This document shows, one piece after another, positions 8,950 to 18,470 of a stretch of DNA of 59,341 nt. This stretch comes from Deferribacteraceae bacterium UBA1873 (GTDB lineage: Bacteria > Chrysiogenota > Deferribacteres > Deferribacterales > Flexistipitaceae): assembly GCA_002338145.1 (NCBI GenBank), contig DDHP01000090.1, forward strand, positions 760-60,100, written 5' to 3'. Position 1 is the first letter of the stretch. Each line of letters starts with the position of its first letter. The notes beneath the pieces were generated by a model that saw only the letters and a list, made by a program, of their open reading frames with translations, was not told the DNA's origin and did not search any database. The translations under genes and the position numbers were made by a program.

Positions 8950-10257
8950 ATGAACCCTTTAGCACTGGAATTGAATGAAATGATTGCAGGTGAAAACCCT
9001 GTTGTTGTTGAAATGTTGTCTGATTTGGGCGAAAATATCTTTTTCCCGAAAGGGATTTTAACCCAATCGGCGGAAGCCAAGGAAAAAGCGAAAAAATACA
9101 ATGCCACAATAGGTATAGCTACGGAAAACAATGGGCCGATGTATCTTGACTGTATGTATGAGCCTTTGAAAGAATTTGATCCTGCAGACATTTTCCCGTA
9201 TGCTCCTGCGACAGGGAAACCTGAACTAAGAGCCAAATGGAAGGAAAAAATGTTTAAGGAAAATCCGAAAATGCAGGGTGGGTATGTAAGTAACCCTGTC
9301 GTAACCAATGCTTTGACTCATGGACTGAGTATTGTTGCCGATTTGTTTGTTAATCAAGGTGACTATTTGGTGTTGCCTGACAAATACTGGGGCAATTACA
9401 GACTCACATATACTGTACGCAGAGGAGCGGAAATAAGTACATATAATACTTTTACCCCTGAAGGTGGTTTTAACGTTGATGCTTTTCTGGAAAAGGTGAA
9501 AGACTGTGGCAAGATTAACAAGAAGGTTATTGTTCTGCTTAATTTTCCCAATAACCCTGCTGGCTATATGCCGACTGTTAAGGAAGCTGAGGAGATTGCT
9601 GACGGTTTGGTGAAAATTGCAGACAGTGGTATTAAAGTGGTTGCTGTTACCGATGATGCATATTTCGGACTTTTTTACGAGGATACTTTGAAAGAGTCTA
9701 TTTTTGGATATCTAAACGGCAGAAGCAGTAATCTTCTTCCCATTAAGCTTGACGGAGCGACAAAGGAAGAATATGTATGGGGATTCAGAGTGGGTTTTAT
9801 TACCTTCGGTTCAACATCCTCTGAAAATACCCCGGATACTTTTACAGCTTTGGAAAAGAAAGTTGGAGGGATTATAAGGGCAACTATTTCCAACTGTCCC
9901 CATCCTTCTCAGACTTTTGTTCTGAGAGCCTTGGATCATTCCAACTTTTATAGTGATAAGCAGAAAAAATATGATGTAATGCAAAAAAGGGCACTGAAAG
10001 TGAAAGAAGTCCTGAACAGTGGCAAATATGATGACGAATTTGTCTATTATCCGTTTAATTCCGGATACTTTATGTGCCTTGAGCTTAAAAATGTTGACGC
10101 TGAAAAATTAAGAATACACTTATTGGATAAATACGGAGTAGGTACAATTTCTGTCAATAAGACGGATCTCAGGATAGCTTTTTCCTGTCTTGATGTTGAA
10201 GAGATCGAGGATCTGTTTGAGCTTATATACAAAGGTTGTAAGGATCTGAATAAATAA
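8950..10257 (+). CDS. PLP-dependent aminotransferase, class I/II
   Basis: A 435-residue fold-type I aminotransferase. The NFPNNPAGY segment is the NPxNPTG-type motif that binds the cofactor and substrate carboxylate. The DDAYFGLF segment supplies the Asp and Tyr that contact the pyridine ring and phenol oxygen, and the Lys in DGATKEEYVWGFRVGF is the predicted Schiff-base lysine, followed by the conserved Arg. The end of the protein (LRIAFSC) has the substrate-carboxylate Arg. The overall type resembles aspartate/aromatic aminotransferases, but the amino acid used is uncertain. A strong AGGAGG supports the ATG. It is followed after 122 bases by yedF-selD, without obvious operon linkage. Confidence 0.88.
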   Translation: MNPLALELNEMIAGENPVVVEMLSDLGENIFFPKGILTQSAEAKEKAKKYNATIGIATENNGPMYLDCMYEPLKEFDPADIFPYAPATGKPELRAKWKEKMFKENPKMQGGYVSNPVVTNALTHGLSIVADLFVNQGDYLVLPDKYWGNYRLTYTVRRGAEISTYNTFTPEGGFNVDAFLEKVKDCGKINKKVIVLLNFPNNPAGYMPTVKEAEEIADGLVKIADSGIKVVAVTDDAYFGLFYEDTLKESIFGYLNGRSSNLLPIKLDGATKEEYVWGFRVGFITFGSTSSENTPDTFTALEKKVGGIIRATISNCPHPSQTFVLRALDHSNFYSDKQKKYDVMQKRALKVKEVLNSGKYDDEFVYYPFNSGYFMCLELKNVDAEKLRIHLLDKYGVGTISVNKTDLRIAFSCLDVEEIEDLFELIYKGCKDLNK

Positions 10258-10379
10258 AATTTGATATGGTTATTTAAGTAGTTAAAGGTTGTATGGCAGT
10301 AAACAAGAAGCAGTATACTACTCGAGAAATGTTTAAAGTTAGTATTTTTTAAAATTTTCATCATAAAAAAGGAGTTCTG

Positions 10380-10970
10380 ATGAAAGTAGATGCACGCGGG
10401 AAGCCCTGTCCTACGCCCGTTATAATGACAAAAAAAGCCTTGGAATCTGCTGACAGTGGAGCTATTACGGTGATTGTTGATTCGGAAATTTCCAAAGAGA
10501 ATGTTCTGAAATTCCTGAAAAGTCAGGGGCTTGAGGCTGAGGTTACCCTGGAAAATGGGGAATTTACCATAGAGTTTGAAAAGGGTAATGTTGGTAATAT
10601 TCCAAAAGAAGAAACTGTACCAAAAAAAGAGAACAACAGTAGCAAAATTGTTTTGTATGTCGGTAGTGAAGGCATAGGCAACGGTGACTGTGATTTGGGA
10701 AAAAAGCTTATGGACAGTTTCATCGGAAATATAAAAAACATGGATGAATATCCTGCATCCATTATTTTTGTTAATACCGGTGTATTCCTGACCACAACCA
10801 ACGAAAATACAGTTAAATTTTTGAAGGAATTGAAAGAGGGCGAGATTCTCAGTTGCGGGACATGTCTTGAGCATTTTAATCTGACGGACAGTTTACAGGT
10901 TGGTGAGATTACCAATGCCTATACGATAATGCAAAAGCTGTTTAGTGCAGACAAAGTTATAAGGTTGTAG
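10380..10970 (+). CDS. yedF: Selenium metabolism protein YedF (TusA-like plus DsrE-like)
   Basis: This 196-residue protein has an N-terminal TusA/SirA domain (residues 1-70) with the GKPCPTP motif (catalytic-type Cys near residue 10). A C-terminal DsrE/F-like domain (about 95-196) contains Cys in the SCGTC segment. This two-domain architecture is the one annotated as selenium metabolism protein YedF, typically next to selD in selenium-using bacteria. The stop is 2 bases before the selD ATG, so the two form an operon. It is thought to carry or deliver reduced selenium, but the exact role is not established. AAGGAG lies 7 bases before the ATG. Confidence 0.9.
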   Translation: MKVDARGKPCPTPVIMTKKALESADSGAITVIVDSEISKENVLKFLKSQGLEAEVTLENGEFTIEFEKGNVGNIPKEETVPKKENNSSKIVLYVGSEGIGNGDCDLGKKLMDSFIGNIKNMDEYPASIIFVNTGVFLTTTNENTVKFLKELKEGEILSCGTCLEHFNLTDSLQVGEITNAYTIMQKLFSADKVIRL

Positions 10971-10972
10971 TT

Positions 10973-12001
10973 ATGATAAAGTTGACACATCTGGCAAAAG
11001 CTGCAGGCTGAGCGGCTAAAATAGGTCTGGAAGACCTGCAGAAAACACTTGATGGGCTGAAGGTATATAAAAATGCTGATTTACTGGTTGGTTTTGAAAC
11101 CAGCGATGATGCTGGTGCGTATAAAATTGCAGAAGATGTTTATCTTCTGCAGAGTATTGATGTTATTACACCTGTGCTTGATGAGCCATACAGTTTCGGA
11201 AGGGTAGCTGCTGTAAATGCTCTCAGCGATCTTTATGCAATGGGTGCCGAACCGTTAACCGCTATGACGCTGTTAATGTATAATTGCGATATCGAAGAAA
11301 ATATTATTCACACAATAATGCAGGGTGCCTGTGATGAGCTGAGGGATACTGAGTGTGTTTTGCTTGGTGGTCACACTGTTGCTGATAATGAGGTAAAATT
11401 CGGACTTTCCGTTACTGGTATTATCCGTGATGGAAGGATATACAAAAATAGTACCCTGCAATCCGGGGATGTTTTGGTTTATACAAAGCCTCTCGGAATA
11501 GGCATTATGACAACAGCTTTAAAGGGTGAGCTGGCTACAGATGAGGAGATTTTCCGCGTCAGCAAGGTTATGATGCAGTCCAACAGGAAAGCATCGGAGA
11601 TTATGAAAAAATATTCTGTTTCTGCCTGTACTGATGTTACAGGATACGGGCTTGGGGGGCACTCTTTTGAGATGGCTAAATTTTCCGGATGCAGCCTGAA
11701 ATTTTTCACGGATGGAATACCCCTTATGGATGGTGCGCTAAAATATGCCGAAATGGGGGTTGTTCCTGCCGGAGCATATAATAATAAACAGTTTTTGAAT
11801 AATCATTATAAATATCTCAACAGTGATAAAAGCAAGGAGATTCTGATGTTTGATCCGCAAACTTCCGGCGGATTACTCATGGGTGTCAGCCGTTTTTATG
11901 CGGATGATTTGGTAAAACATCTGAAAGATGCCGGTTATGATGATACCTGCATTATAGGTGAGGTTTCAGAACCTTCGGAATATTATATATATTTTGAGTA
12001 A
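10973..12001 (+). CDS. selD: Selenide, water dikinase SelD, selenocysteine-containing
   Basis: Makes selenophosphate from selenide and ATP, the selenium donor for Sec-tRNA. The gene begins at the ATG at 10973 and reads through an in-frame TGA at 11009-11011 (residue 13), giving 342 residues. The TGA falls exactly where the family has its catalytic Cys/Sec: KAAG-U-AAKIG corresponds to the usual GxG(C/U)xxK, with the essential Lys three residues later. After it come the DDAGAYKI ATP/Mg motif, NALSDLYAMGA and the DPQTSGGLL motif of AIR-synthase-like folds. An automatic caller that stops at TGA would start the gene at 11174 and lose the first 67 residues. selA and selB in this window provide the decoding machinery. 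Confidence 0.95.
11009..11011 (+). other. Selenocysteine-encoding UGA in selD
   Basis: This in-frame TGA is codon 13 of selD. Both flanks are conserved SelD sequence in the same frame, and the position equals the catalytic Cys/Sec of the family, so it is recoding and not a nonsense mutation. Confidence 0.93.
11012..11040 (+). promoter_or_regulatory. Bacterial SECIS-like hairpin downstream of the selD UGA
   Basis: AGGTCT (11023-11028) and AGACCT (11032-11037) form a perfect 6-bp stem with a GGA loop, or a 5-bp stem with loop TGGAA. The loop starts 17-18 bases after the UGA, inside the 16-37 base window described for bacterial SECIS elements. A G at the start of the apical loop also matches the known requirement for SelB binding. 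Confidence 0.75.
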
Positions 12002-12073
12002 ACAGTATGCGTTTCTGGCTCCACCTCAAAATACTTATATAAGAGCTTTGAATAATTGAACCATTACAAATTT

Positions 12074-12160
12074 TACCACCCCCAGCCCCTCCTAACTCTT
12101 TGATATGAGGGGAGTTAAGTTCCGAGCACTTAAAATTTAAGTGCTCGGTTAGGTGGGGTA
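12074..12160. repeat. Compound inverted-repeat element between selD and xerC
   Basis: A perfect 13-bp inverted repeat with a 1-base centre (12122-12148, arms CCGAGCACTTAAA) lies next to a smaller TAACTC/GAGTTA pair (12093-12098, 12112-12117). The whole is framed by C-rich left (12074-12096) and G-rich right (12148-12160) arms that can pair imperfectly. The surrounding genes are convergent, so part of it may serve as a terminator, but there is no T-run. It looks like a small dispersed non-coding repeat; other copies would have to be sought in the genome. Confidence 0.5.
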
Positions 12161-12220
12161 CTTATTGCTCTTTATATAAAAATATTCTTGTAGCGAAAAT
12201 AGTGTGACGTCAGTATGTGT

Positions 12221-13117
12221 TTACTTTGATTTGGGATGTGTTTTGTCGTATATCTTTAATATTTCCGAAAGATTCATATGGGTATATTTTTGTGTTGTTG
12301 ACAGGCTGCTGTGACCAAGTAATTCCTGTATTGTTCGTAAATCGGCACCGTTTTCCAGCATATGTGTGGCAAAGGAGTGTCTGAAATCATGGGGGCTGAA
12401 CGTGGCGGGCAGTCCGCAGATTTTAAGATATTTGTCCACAATCCGCCTGATGCTTCTGTCTGTCAGTGCTGTCCCCAGCTTGTTGATGAGTAGTTTATTC
12501 GTCTGAATATCCCTGTTTTTGGGTATTTTGTTTTTTACCGCACTGTACTTTTGTATCAAATCTATATGGAAATCGGACAATGGAATTATACGCTCTTTTT
12601 TCCCTTTTCCCATAACTCTGAGACGTCTGCCGCTGAAATCTATATCGGTAAGTTCTGTTGCCGCAAGTTCTGAAACTCTTACACCTGTTGCATACATCAG
12701 TTCCAGTATAAGACAATCCCTTAAACCCGAAGGGGTGCTTTTATCCGGAGCTTCCAGCAGATTAAGAAGATCATCGATATTAAATACATTAAATGACTTC
12801 TGTTCTTTTTTTGGAAATTTCAGCGGTTTTGCCGTATTATTTTCAATTATTTTGCGCATAACCAAAAATTTGTAGAATGATTTTAACGTGGAAATTTTTC
12901 TTTCAATGGTGGATGACGATAGTCCCTTTTCATAACAGGCGGCCACAAAACCTCTTAAAAGAAAAAAGTCTATATCTTCCACCTGTATATCTTCTTCATC
13001 GAGGTATTCGATGAAATCATTTATGTCCCTGCTGTATGCACTCAGGGTATGTTTACTAAAATTTTTTTCATTCAGCAGAAAATCAAGAAATTTGTCGGTG
13101 GCTCTGCTCAGTTCCAT
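12221..13117 (-). CDS. xerC: Site-specific tyrosine recombinase XerC/XerD
   Basis: Resolves chromosome dimers at dif with its partner Xer protein. The 298-residue protein has an N-terminal SAM-like core-binding domain (residues 5-90) and a C-terminal catalytic domain. The complete RKHRH-Y set is visible: Arg in ATGVRVSEL, Lys in GKGKKER, His/Arg in HDFRHSFATHML, His in LGHSSLSTTQ and nucleophile Tyr in KYTH. The topA-trmFO-xer order is a widespread chromosomal arrangement, which argues for the housekeeping protein and against a phage integrase. It overlaps the end of trmFO by 10 bases. Whether it is XerC, XerD or a single XerH-like enzyme is not decided. Confidence 0.9.
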   Translation of the reverse strand: MELSRATDKFLDFLLNEKNFSKHTLSAYSRDINDFIEYLDEEDIQVEDIDFFLLRGFVAACYEKGLSSSTIERKISTLKSFYKFLVMRKIIENNTAKPLKFPKKEQKSFNVFNIDDLLNLLEAPDKSTPSGLRDCLILELMYATGVRVSELAATELTDIDFSGRRLRVMGKGKKERIIPLSDFHIDLIQKYSAVKNKIPKNRDIQTNKLLINKLGTALTDRSIRRIVDKYLKICGLPATFSPHDFRHSFATHMLENGADLRTIQELLGHSSLSTTQKYTHMNLSEILKIYDKTHPKSK

Positions 13118-14424
13118 GGCAGTTCTTTAATAAATTTCTCCAGATCACTCAGCGCTCTTTTGCTCATATATTCTTTTTTTATTTTCTTGTCTTTTATTTT
13201 TTTGTCAAGACGAGGCAGCAGTCCGAAATGAAAATTAGAGGGGACAAATTCTTCTCCGTAATTTTTTGTATAATTCTGTAGTGCAAAAAGAGCTGTTGTT
13301 TTGGGTAATGTCAAAGATTTTTCAGTGTAATATCTGTGTATTATATCCAGGGCAACTGTTATACCGCTGGCTACGGATTCAATGTAGCCTTCAACACCGG
13401 TAATCTGTCCTGCAAAATATATATATTTTTCTTTCAATTTGTAATTGGTATCTAAATATTTTGGTGAATTTATATATGTGTTCCTGTGTATGGTACCGTA
13501 TTTGAGAAACTCTGCATTTCTGAGTGCCGGAATCAATCGGAAAACCCGTTTTTGTTCGGGTATTTTCATTTTTGTCTGACATCCCACCAGATTATATGCC
13601 GTGCCTTCCCTGTTTTCCTTTCTCAGCTGCAATACTGCATAATATTTTCTGCCTGTTTCCGGATGTTGCAGTCCCACAGGTTTTAAAGGGCCGAACGTGA
13701 GTGTTTTTTCACCTCTTTCCGCCATTTCTTCTATGGGCATACATGCTTCGAAAACTGATTTGTCTTCAAAGTCTTTTAGTTCCACTTTTTCGGCTTTCAT
13801 GAGCTCATTGTAAAATATTTTAAATTCCTCTTCACTTAAGGGACAGTTAAGAAAGTCCGGCGGTCCTTTATCGTATCTGCTTTTAAAAAAACAGTGGTTA
13901 AAATCTATCGAATCGGCGCTGACAACAGGTGCAATAGCATCGTAAAAAAATAGCCCTCCGGGGGTCAATTGTTTTATTGCTTCAGAAAATGTATCCGAAG
14001 TAAGTGGACCGGTGGCTATGACAAGGGGGCGATTTGAAGGGATATCTGTCATTTCCTTTCGTATAATGTTTATATTGTCGTGGTTTGTTATGATTCTTGT
14101 AAGTTCTTCTGCAAATTTTTCTCTGTCCACAGCCAGGGAGTTCCCGGCGGGGACTCTGTTTTTTTCTGCAGTTTGAATAACGATACTGTGCAGGTATTTA
14201 AGCTCCTGTTTTAAAAGACCGCTTGCTGTGTTTAGTGATTCGGATTTCAGGGAGTTGGAACAAACAAGCTCAGATAAAAATGAAGATTTGTGAGCCGGGG
14301 TCATTTTTAGGGGGCGCATTTCATAGAGTGTTACCTGAAAGCCGGCGTTTGCCAGCTGGTATGCTGCTTCAGTTCCTGCCAGGCCCCCTCCGATAATTGT
14401 TACTGGTGTTTTGGTTTTATTCAT
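13108..14424 (-). CDS. trmFO: Methylenetetrahydrofolate-tRNA-(uracil-5-)-methyltransferase TrmFO
   Basis: FAD- and folate-dependent enzyme that makes ribothymidine at position 54 of tRNAs. The N-terminal dinucleotide-binding motif IIGGGLAGTEAA, the family segment YEMRPLKMTPAH, the Cys-containing ELVCSNSLKS segment and the C-terminal GQITGVEGY (FAD contact) are all present. Its length of 438 residues is normal. The ATG overlaps the topA stop by 4 bases (ATGA-type), so translation is coupled. Confidence 0.95.
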   Translation of the reverse strand: MNKTKTPVTIIGGGLAGTEAAYQLANAGFQVTLYEMRPLKMTPAHKSSFLSELVCSNSLKSESLNTASGLLKQELKYLHSIVIQTAEKNRVPAGNSLAVDREKFAEELTRIITNHDNINIIRKEMTDIPSNRPLVIATGPLTSDTFSEAIKQLTPGGLFFYDAIAPVVSADSIDFNHCFFKSRYDKGPPDFLNCPLSEEEFKIFYNELMKAEKVELKDFEDKSVFEACMPIEEMAERGEKTLTFGPLKPVGLQHPETGRKYYAVLQLRKENREGTAYNLVGCQTKMKIPEQKRVFRLIPALRNAEFLKYGTIHRNTYINSPKYLDTNYKLKEKYIYFAGQITGVEGYIESVASGITVALDIIHRYYTEKSLTLPKTTALFALQNYTKNYGEEFVPSNFHFGLLPRLDKKIKDKKIKKEYMSKRALSDLEKFIKELPWN

Positions 14425-16826
14425 ACTTTTTCCGATGTCTCTTTTTTGGATTTTTTTACAATAACCCTGCCGTCATCTGTAGTAACAGCGGCTTTGGTAT
14501 TTTTACAATCAGGGTAATTGGGACAGGCAAAAAAAGAGCCTCTCCTGCTTCTTTTTAAGACCATTTCGGCACCGCATTTTTCACACTTAACCTTATCTGC
14601 TTTCAGAATTATAGGCTGGAGATTGCCCTCTTCATCTATTTTTATATTAGCGGTGTAGCTGCATTTGGGATAGGCGCTACAGGCGGCAAATATTCCGTTT
14701 TTTCCGCTTTTCACAACCAAATCCGCACTGCAACGGGGGCATTTGTCACCCAGTTTTTCCCCTGCTTCTATGACGCGGAGACCTCCGTCTGAAAGTTTTA
14801 TGAAATTTTTTATATTTTTACATTCTGGATAACCGGAACAGGCCAATATTTCACCATATCTGCTGCGTTTTATAACCATTTCTGATCCGCATTTTTCGCA
14901 CTTTATTCCTGTTGCCGATGCGTTATCTCTATCATTCAAGACTATTTTACCATTCTCATCCCTTTCAAAGTTACTGGAAAATCTGCACTCAGGATACCCC
15001 AAACATGCTACAAATGAGCCGTTGCGCCCATGTTTTATTATAAGGTCATTGCCGCAGTCAGGGCATTTTTCTCCTATTTTCAGATCTGCTTCAAATTTGT
15101 TTTCTGCCTTTTCCAGCTCTTTTCGGAAATTCCTGTAAAATTCATCCAAAATATCTACCCATTCCTTAGAGCCGGATTCCACCTGATCCAGTTCCTTTTC
15201 CATCTCTGCAGTAAATTCCACGTTAAAAAGGTTAGTAAAATTTGTTATAAGGAGTTGGTTTACAATACGCCCCAGCTCGGTGGGTTTGAATTTTTTTTCT
15301 TCAAGTATGACGTAATTACGGTCCATTATAGTGGATATAATGGAGGCATATGTGCTGGGTCTTCCGATACCTTTTTGTTCAAGTGTTTTTACTAACCTTG
15401 CTTCCGTGTATCTCGGCGGAGGGGTGGTAAAGTGCTGTTTCTCTTCATATTTGACTGTGTTAAGGTTTTCCCCTTTTTCCACATCATAAATTACGGAATC
15501 CTCATCGTTGCTGTTTTCATCTTTAGACTCCACATACAGTTTCATGAACCCGGGGAATTTCAAAATTTTTCCTTTAGTTACAAAATCATATTCACCGACG
15601 GATATAGTTATGGTACTTTGATCAAAAACAGCCGGAGCCATTTGACTGGCCACAAATCTGTCCCAAATGAGTTTGTACAGCTTATACTGGTCATTATTAA
15701 GAAAATTTTTGATATTATCAGGTGATTTTTCCACATTGGTGGGTCGGATTGCTTCATGCGCGTCCTGAACATTACTATTCTTCTTTCGGGATTTATTCCG
15801 GCTGCCCCCCAGAAATTTCTCTCCAAAATTTTTCCTGATAAAATCTTTAGCCTGCTTAACGGATTCCTCTGAAACCCTTGTGGAGTCAGTTCTCATATAG
15901 GTTATCAAACCAACTGGGCCTTCTTTGCCGAGGCTAATACCTTCGTACAGCTGTTGGGCCAGCATCATCGTTTTTTTTGCGGTGAAACCGAGTTTTCTGT
16001 TGGCATCCTGCTGGAGGGTTGAAGTTATAAAAGGTAAAGCCGGCGTTTGTTTCAGCTCTTTCTTGGTGACATCAGAAACAGTGGCTTTATTGTTTTTTAG
16101 ATACTTAAGGATTTCACGGGTTTGATTTTCATCTTTTATGTTTATTTTTTTACCGTTTTTCTTTTCGAGACGTGCTTTTATTACAGAATTGTCTTTATCC
16201 TGCATTTCAGGTTTGCTAAAAAAACCGTCAATTGTCCAGTATTCTTTAGGAACGAAACGTTCGATTTCATTTTCTCTTTCACATATCAATCTGAGGGCCA
16301 CCGACTGTACGCGGCCGGCGGAAAGCCCGTATTTGAGTGGTTTCCACAGCAGTGGACTCACCATATATCCCACAAGTCTGTCCAGAATACGCCGGGACTG
16401 CTGTGCATTAACCCTGTTCATGTTGATTTTGCCAGGCTTTTCTATACCTGTTTTTACTCCATGCTTTGTAATCTCATTAAACTGAACACGGTATGTATCA
16501 CTATCCTTTACTTTCAAAGCTTCGGCAATATGCCAGGCTATCGCCTCACCTTCGCGGTCAGGGTCTGTCGCCAGATAAATTTTGTCTGCATTTTTTGTTT
16601 CCTGTTTTAAAGCGTCTATAATCTTTTTTTTACCTTTAATAGTTTTGTATTTGGGTTTGAAGTTGTTTTCTATATCCACTCCGATTTCATTTTTAGGCAA
16701 ATCCCGCACATGACCGACGCTGGCCATAACTTTGAAATTTTTGCCGAGATATCGCTGTATTGTTTTGGCTTTGGCGGGTGACTCAACAATAACAATATTT
16801 TTTTTCGCACCAGAAGTTTCGGGCAT
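14421..16826 (-). CDS. topA: DNA topoisomerase I (type IA)
   Basis: Relaxes negative supercoils. The 801-residue protein begins with a Toprim domain (IVESPAKAKTIQRYL, and DPDREGEAIAWH near residue 110). The active-site Tyr lies in GLITYMRTDSTR near residue 315. The C-terminus carries four CxxC...C zinc-ribbon repeats, each ending in a YPxC motif (roughly residues 590-780). A GGAGGG ribosome-binding site precedes the ATG. It is the second longest gene of the minus-strand operon that runs from selA to xerC. Confidence 0.96.
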   Translation of the reverse strand: MPETSGAKKNIVIVESPAKAKTIQRYLGKNFKVMASVGHVRDLPKNEIGVDIENNFKPKYKTIKGKKKIIDALKQETKNADKIYLATDPDREGEAIAWHIAEALKVKDSDTYRVQFNEITKHGVKTGIEKPGKINMNRVNAQQSRRILDRLVGYMVSPLLWKPLKYGLSAGRVQSVALRLICERENEIERFVPKEYWTIDGFFSKPEMQDKDNSVIKARLEKKNGKKINIKDENQTREILKYLKNNKATVSDVTKKELKQTPALPFITSTLQQDANRKLGFTAKKTMMLAQQLYEGISLGKEGPVGLITYMRTDSTRVSEESVKQAKDFIRKNFGEKFLGGSRNKSRKKNSNVQDAHEAIRPTNVEKSPDNIKNFLNNDQYKLYKLIWDRFVASQMAPAVFDQSTITISVGEYDFVTKGKILKFPGFMKLYVESKDENSNDEDSVIYDVEKGENLNTVKYEEKQHFTTPPPRYTEARLVKTLEQKGIGRPSTYASIISTIMDRNYVILEEKKFKPTELGRIVNQLLITNFTNLFNVEFTAEMEKELDQVESGSKEWVDILDEFYRNFRKELEKAENKFEADLKIGEKCPDCGNDLIIKHGRNGSFVACLGYPECRFSSNFERDENGKIVLNDRDNASATGIKCEKCGSEMVIKRSRYGEILACSGYPECKNIKNFIKLSDGGLRVIEAGEKLGDKCPRCSADLVVKSGKNGIFAACSAYPKCSYTANIKIDEEGNLQPIILKADKVKCEKCGAEMVLKRSRRGSFFACPNYPDCKNTKAAVTTDDGRVIVKKSKKETSEKV

Positions 16827-16918
16827 GAACTCCCTCCAGGATTAAATTTGTAATTTTGGTGGTTTTGTGAAAAACAAAAGAAAAGAACAAATCTTTGTTT
16901 TCAGGCAGAATAATCTTA

Positions 16919-17344
16919 CTACTGGATATAATAATCTTCCTCTTGGAACTCATAATCGTTTTTTAAAATGTATGATTTTTTTTCAAGAAGAGTATACAGT
17001 GTTATTTGCTTAATGTTTTCCACATCAACCTTTTGATCAGCAGTGTCCATTGATTTGTCTATAATGTCTTCAAGTGTAACAAAATCAAGCATACCCGCCA
17101 GATTCAGCTTTTGAAGGTATTGTATGGCCTTTTCACTAATTTTGTTTCTCTCAGGAGCAGTGAAAAATCTGATTGCTTCAGGATTTTCGTAAACACCGAA
17201 ATTCAATATAGATAATGTCTGTCTTATCTCATAATCATCAAAACCGGTATTTTGAAGATAATCAGTTATGTCTTTTTCGCTCACTATTTCATCTGTATCT
17301 ATATAATCAATAATAAGATTCAGTGCTATAACTATTTTTTCCAT
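16919..17344 (-). CDS. DUF494/Smg-family protein
   Basis: A 141-residue acidic protein whose N-terminus (LIIDYIDTDEIVSEKDITDYL) and mid-protein pattern match the Smg/DUF494 family. These proteins are usually encoded beside dprA and topA, as here. An AAGGAGG site lies just before the ATG, and only 1 base separates it from the dprA stop. The function of the family is not established. Confidence 0.85.
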   Translation of the reverse strand: MEKIVIALNLIIDYIDTDEIVSEKDITDYLQNTGFDDYEIRQTLSILNFGVYENPEAIRFFTAPERNKISEKAIQYLQKLNLAGMLDFVTLEDIIDKSMDTADQKVDVENIKQITLYTLLEKKSYILKNDYEFQEEDYYIQ

Positions 17345-17345
17345 T

Positions 17346-18470
17346 TTAATTCCTCCTTATGGAATATTTTCCGTCCACCTCATTGCGGATAATGCCTTTT
17401 ATTTCCATCTCCGAAAGTAAAGTGAGTACGGCAGATGCTTCTACACCGGATTTCATGCAGATTTCGTCAATTGACATCGGCTGTAGTTTCAGGATGTTAT
17501 AAATATTTTTCTCCTCATTCGAGTCAAAATTAATATTATAGTCATCGTCTTTATTGTCAACCATTTTTGAAAAATTTACAAATGAAGCAAACTCCTCAAC
17601 AATGTCCATATAGTTCTCGGTGAGTTTTGCCCCCTGTTTTATTAATTTGTTTGTTTCACTGTTGAAGTTTTCAGGCCAGGTGGGCACGGCGAAAACTTCC
17701 CTATTGTCCTGAATGGCATATCTGGCTGTTATTAATGACCCGCTCTTTGCCGAAGCTTCCACCACAACAACGCCAAGTGAAAGTCCGCTAATGATTCTGT
17801 TGCGCCGAGGAAAATTTGTTGCCAAAGGTTCTTCCTCAAGAGGGAATTCAGAGATCAGACATCCGTTTTTAATTATTTTGTTAATGTATCGCTTATTTGT
17901 CCCCGGATATAATTTTAACAGCCCGTTGCCGAAAACAGCTGTGGTTGTTCCCCTTTTTACTGCACCCAGGTGTGCATTTATATCGATGCCGGCTGCAAAT
18001 CCGCTTACAATATTAAAGCCCACCTCGGCAAGATTTTTCGCAAGTTTTTGGGTAAATTCCCTGGCTGTGTCACTGGATCTTCTGGCTCCGACAATTGCTA
18101 TTGAAGGCTTTGTCAAAATTTCTGTATTACCGTAAGTGTACAGGTAAGACGGTGGTTGGTTGATTTCCTTTAACAGCTCGGGATATCTTTCTTCTTCGTA
18201 AAGTACTACATCAATATTGTATTTTTTTATCTTTTTCATTTCGGATTCAATAAACGCTTTATCTATATCCCAACGTTTTAATGATTCAATTTGGTTGCTT
18301 CTGAATCCAATGGATTTTAGCTCTTTCTCCGGAGTGTTAAGTACTTTTTCAATATTCCCGTATTTTTTTACTGCGCTTATGATTGTATTATCTGAGATAC
18401 CTTTAATCGTTTTTAATGAGATATACAGCTTAACTGTTTGCAAATCAGCCAGTTTTTCCTCCCCGGTCAT
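17346..18470 (-). CDS. dprA: DNA-processing protein DprA
   Basis: Loads RecA onto incoming single-stranded DNA during transformation. The 374-residue protein has an N-terminal helix-hairpin-helix/SAM-like region (residues 15-70) and a Rossmann-like core (about 110-290). The core signatures are IVGARRSSD, VSGFAAGIDINAH, FGNGL, SEFP, FPRRNRIISGLS and EASAKSGSLITA. A C-terminal winged-helix segment follows (about 310-370). Its start lies 26 bases inside the end of selB. Presence of dprA suggests competence capacity but does not prove it. Confidence 0.95.
   Translation of the reverse strand: MTGEEKLADLQTVKLYISLKTIKGISDNTIISAVKKYGNIEKVLNTPEKELKSIGFRSNQIESLKRWDIDKAFIESEMKKIKKYNIDVVLYEEERYPELLKEINQPPSYLYTYGNTEILTKPSIAIVGARRSSDTAREFTQKLAKNLAEVGFNIVSGFAAGIDINAHLGAVKRGTTTAVFGNGLLKLYPGTNKRYINKIIKNGCLISEFPLEEEPLATNFPRRNRIISGLSLGVVVVEASAKSGSLITARYAIQDNREVFAVPTWPENFNSETNKLIKQGAKLTENYMDIVEEFASFVNFSKMVDNKDDDYNINFDSNEEKNIYNILKLQPMSIDEICMKSGVEASAVLTLLSEMEIKGIIRNEVDGKYSIRRN

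Noticed and set aside
10293..10352. 19-codon frame upstream of yedF
   Set aside because: Weak ribosome-binding site, no regulatory codon run and no attenuator downstream; probably chance.
11174..12001. selD starting at the ATG after the TGA
   Set aside because: It would lose the catalytic Sec/Cys, the essential Lys and the ATP-binding segment, all of which are encoded upstream in the same frame across the TGA.
12221..13117. Tyrosine recombinase as a phage or island integrase
   Set aside because: It sits in the conserved topA-trmFO-xer order with coupled starts, and no attachment repeats, tRNA gene or cargo genes are near.
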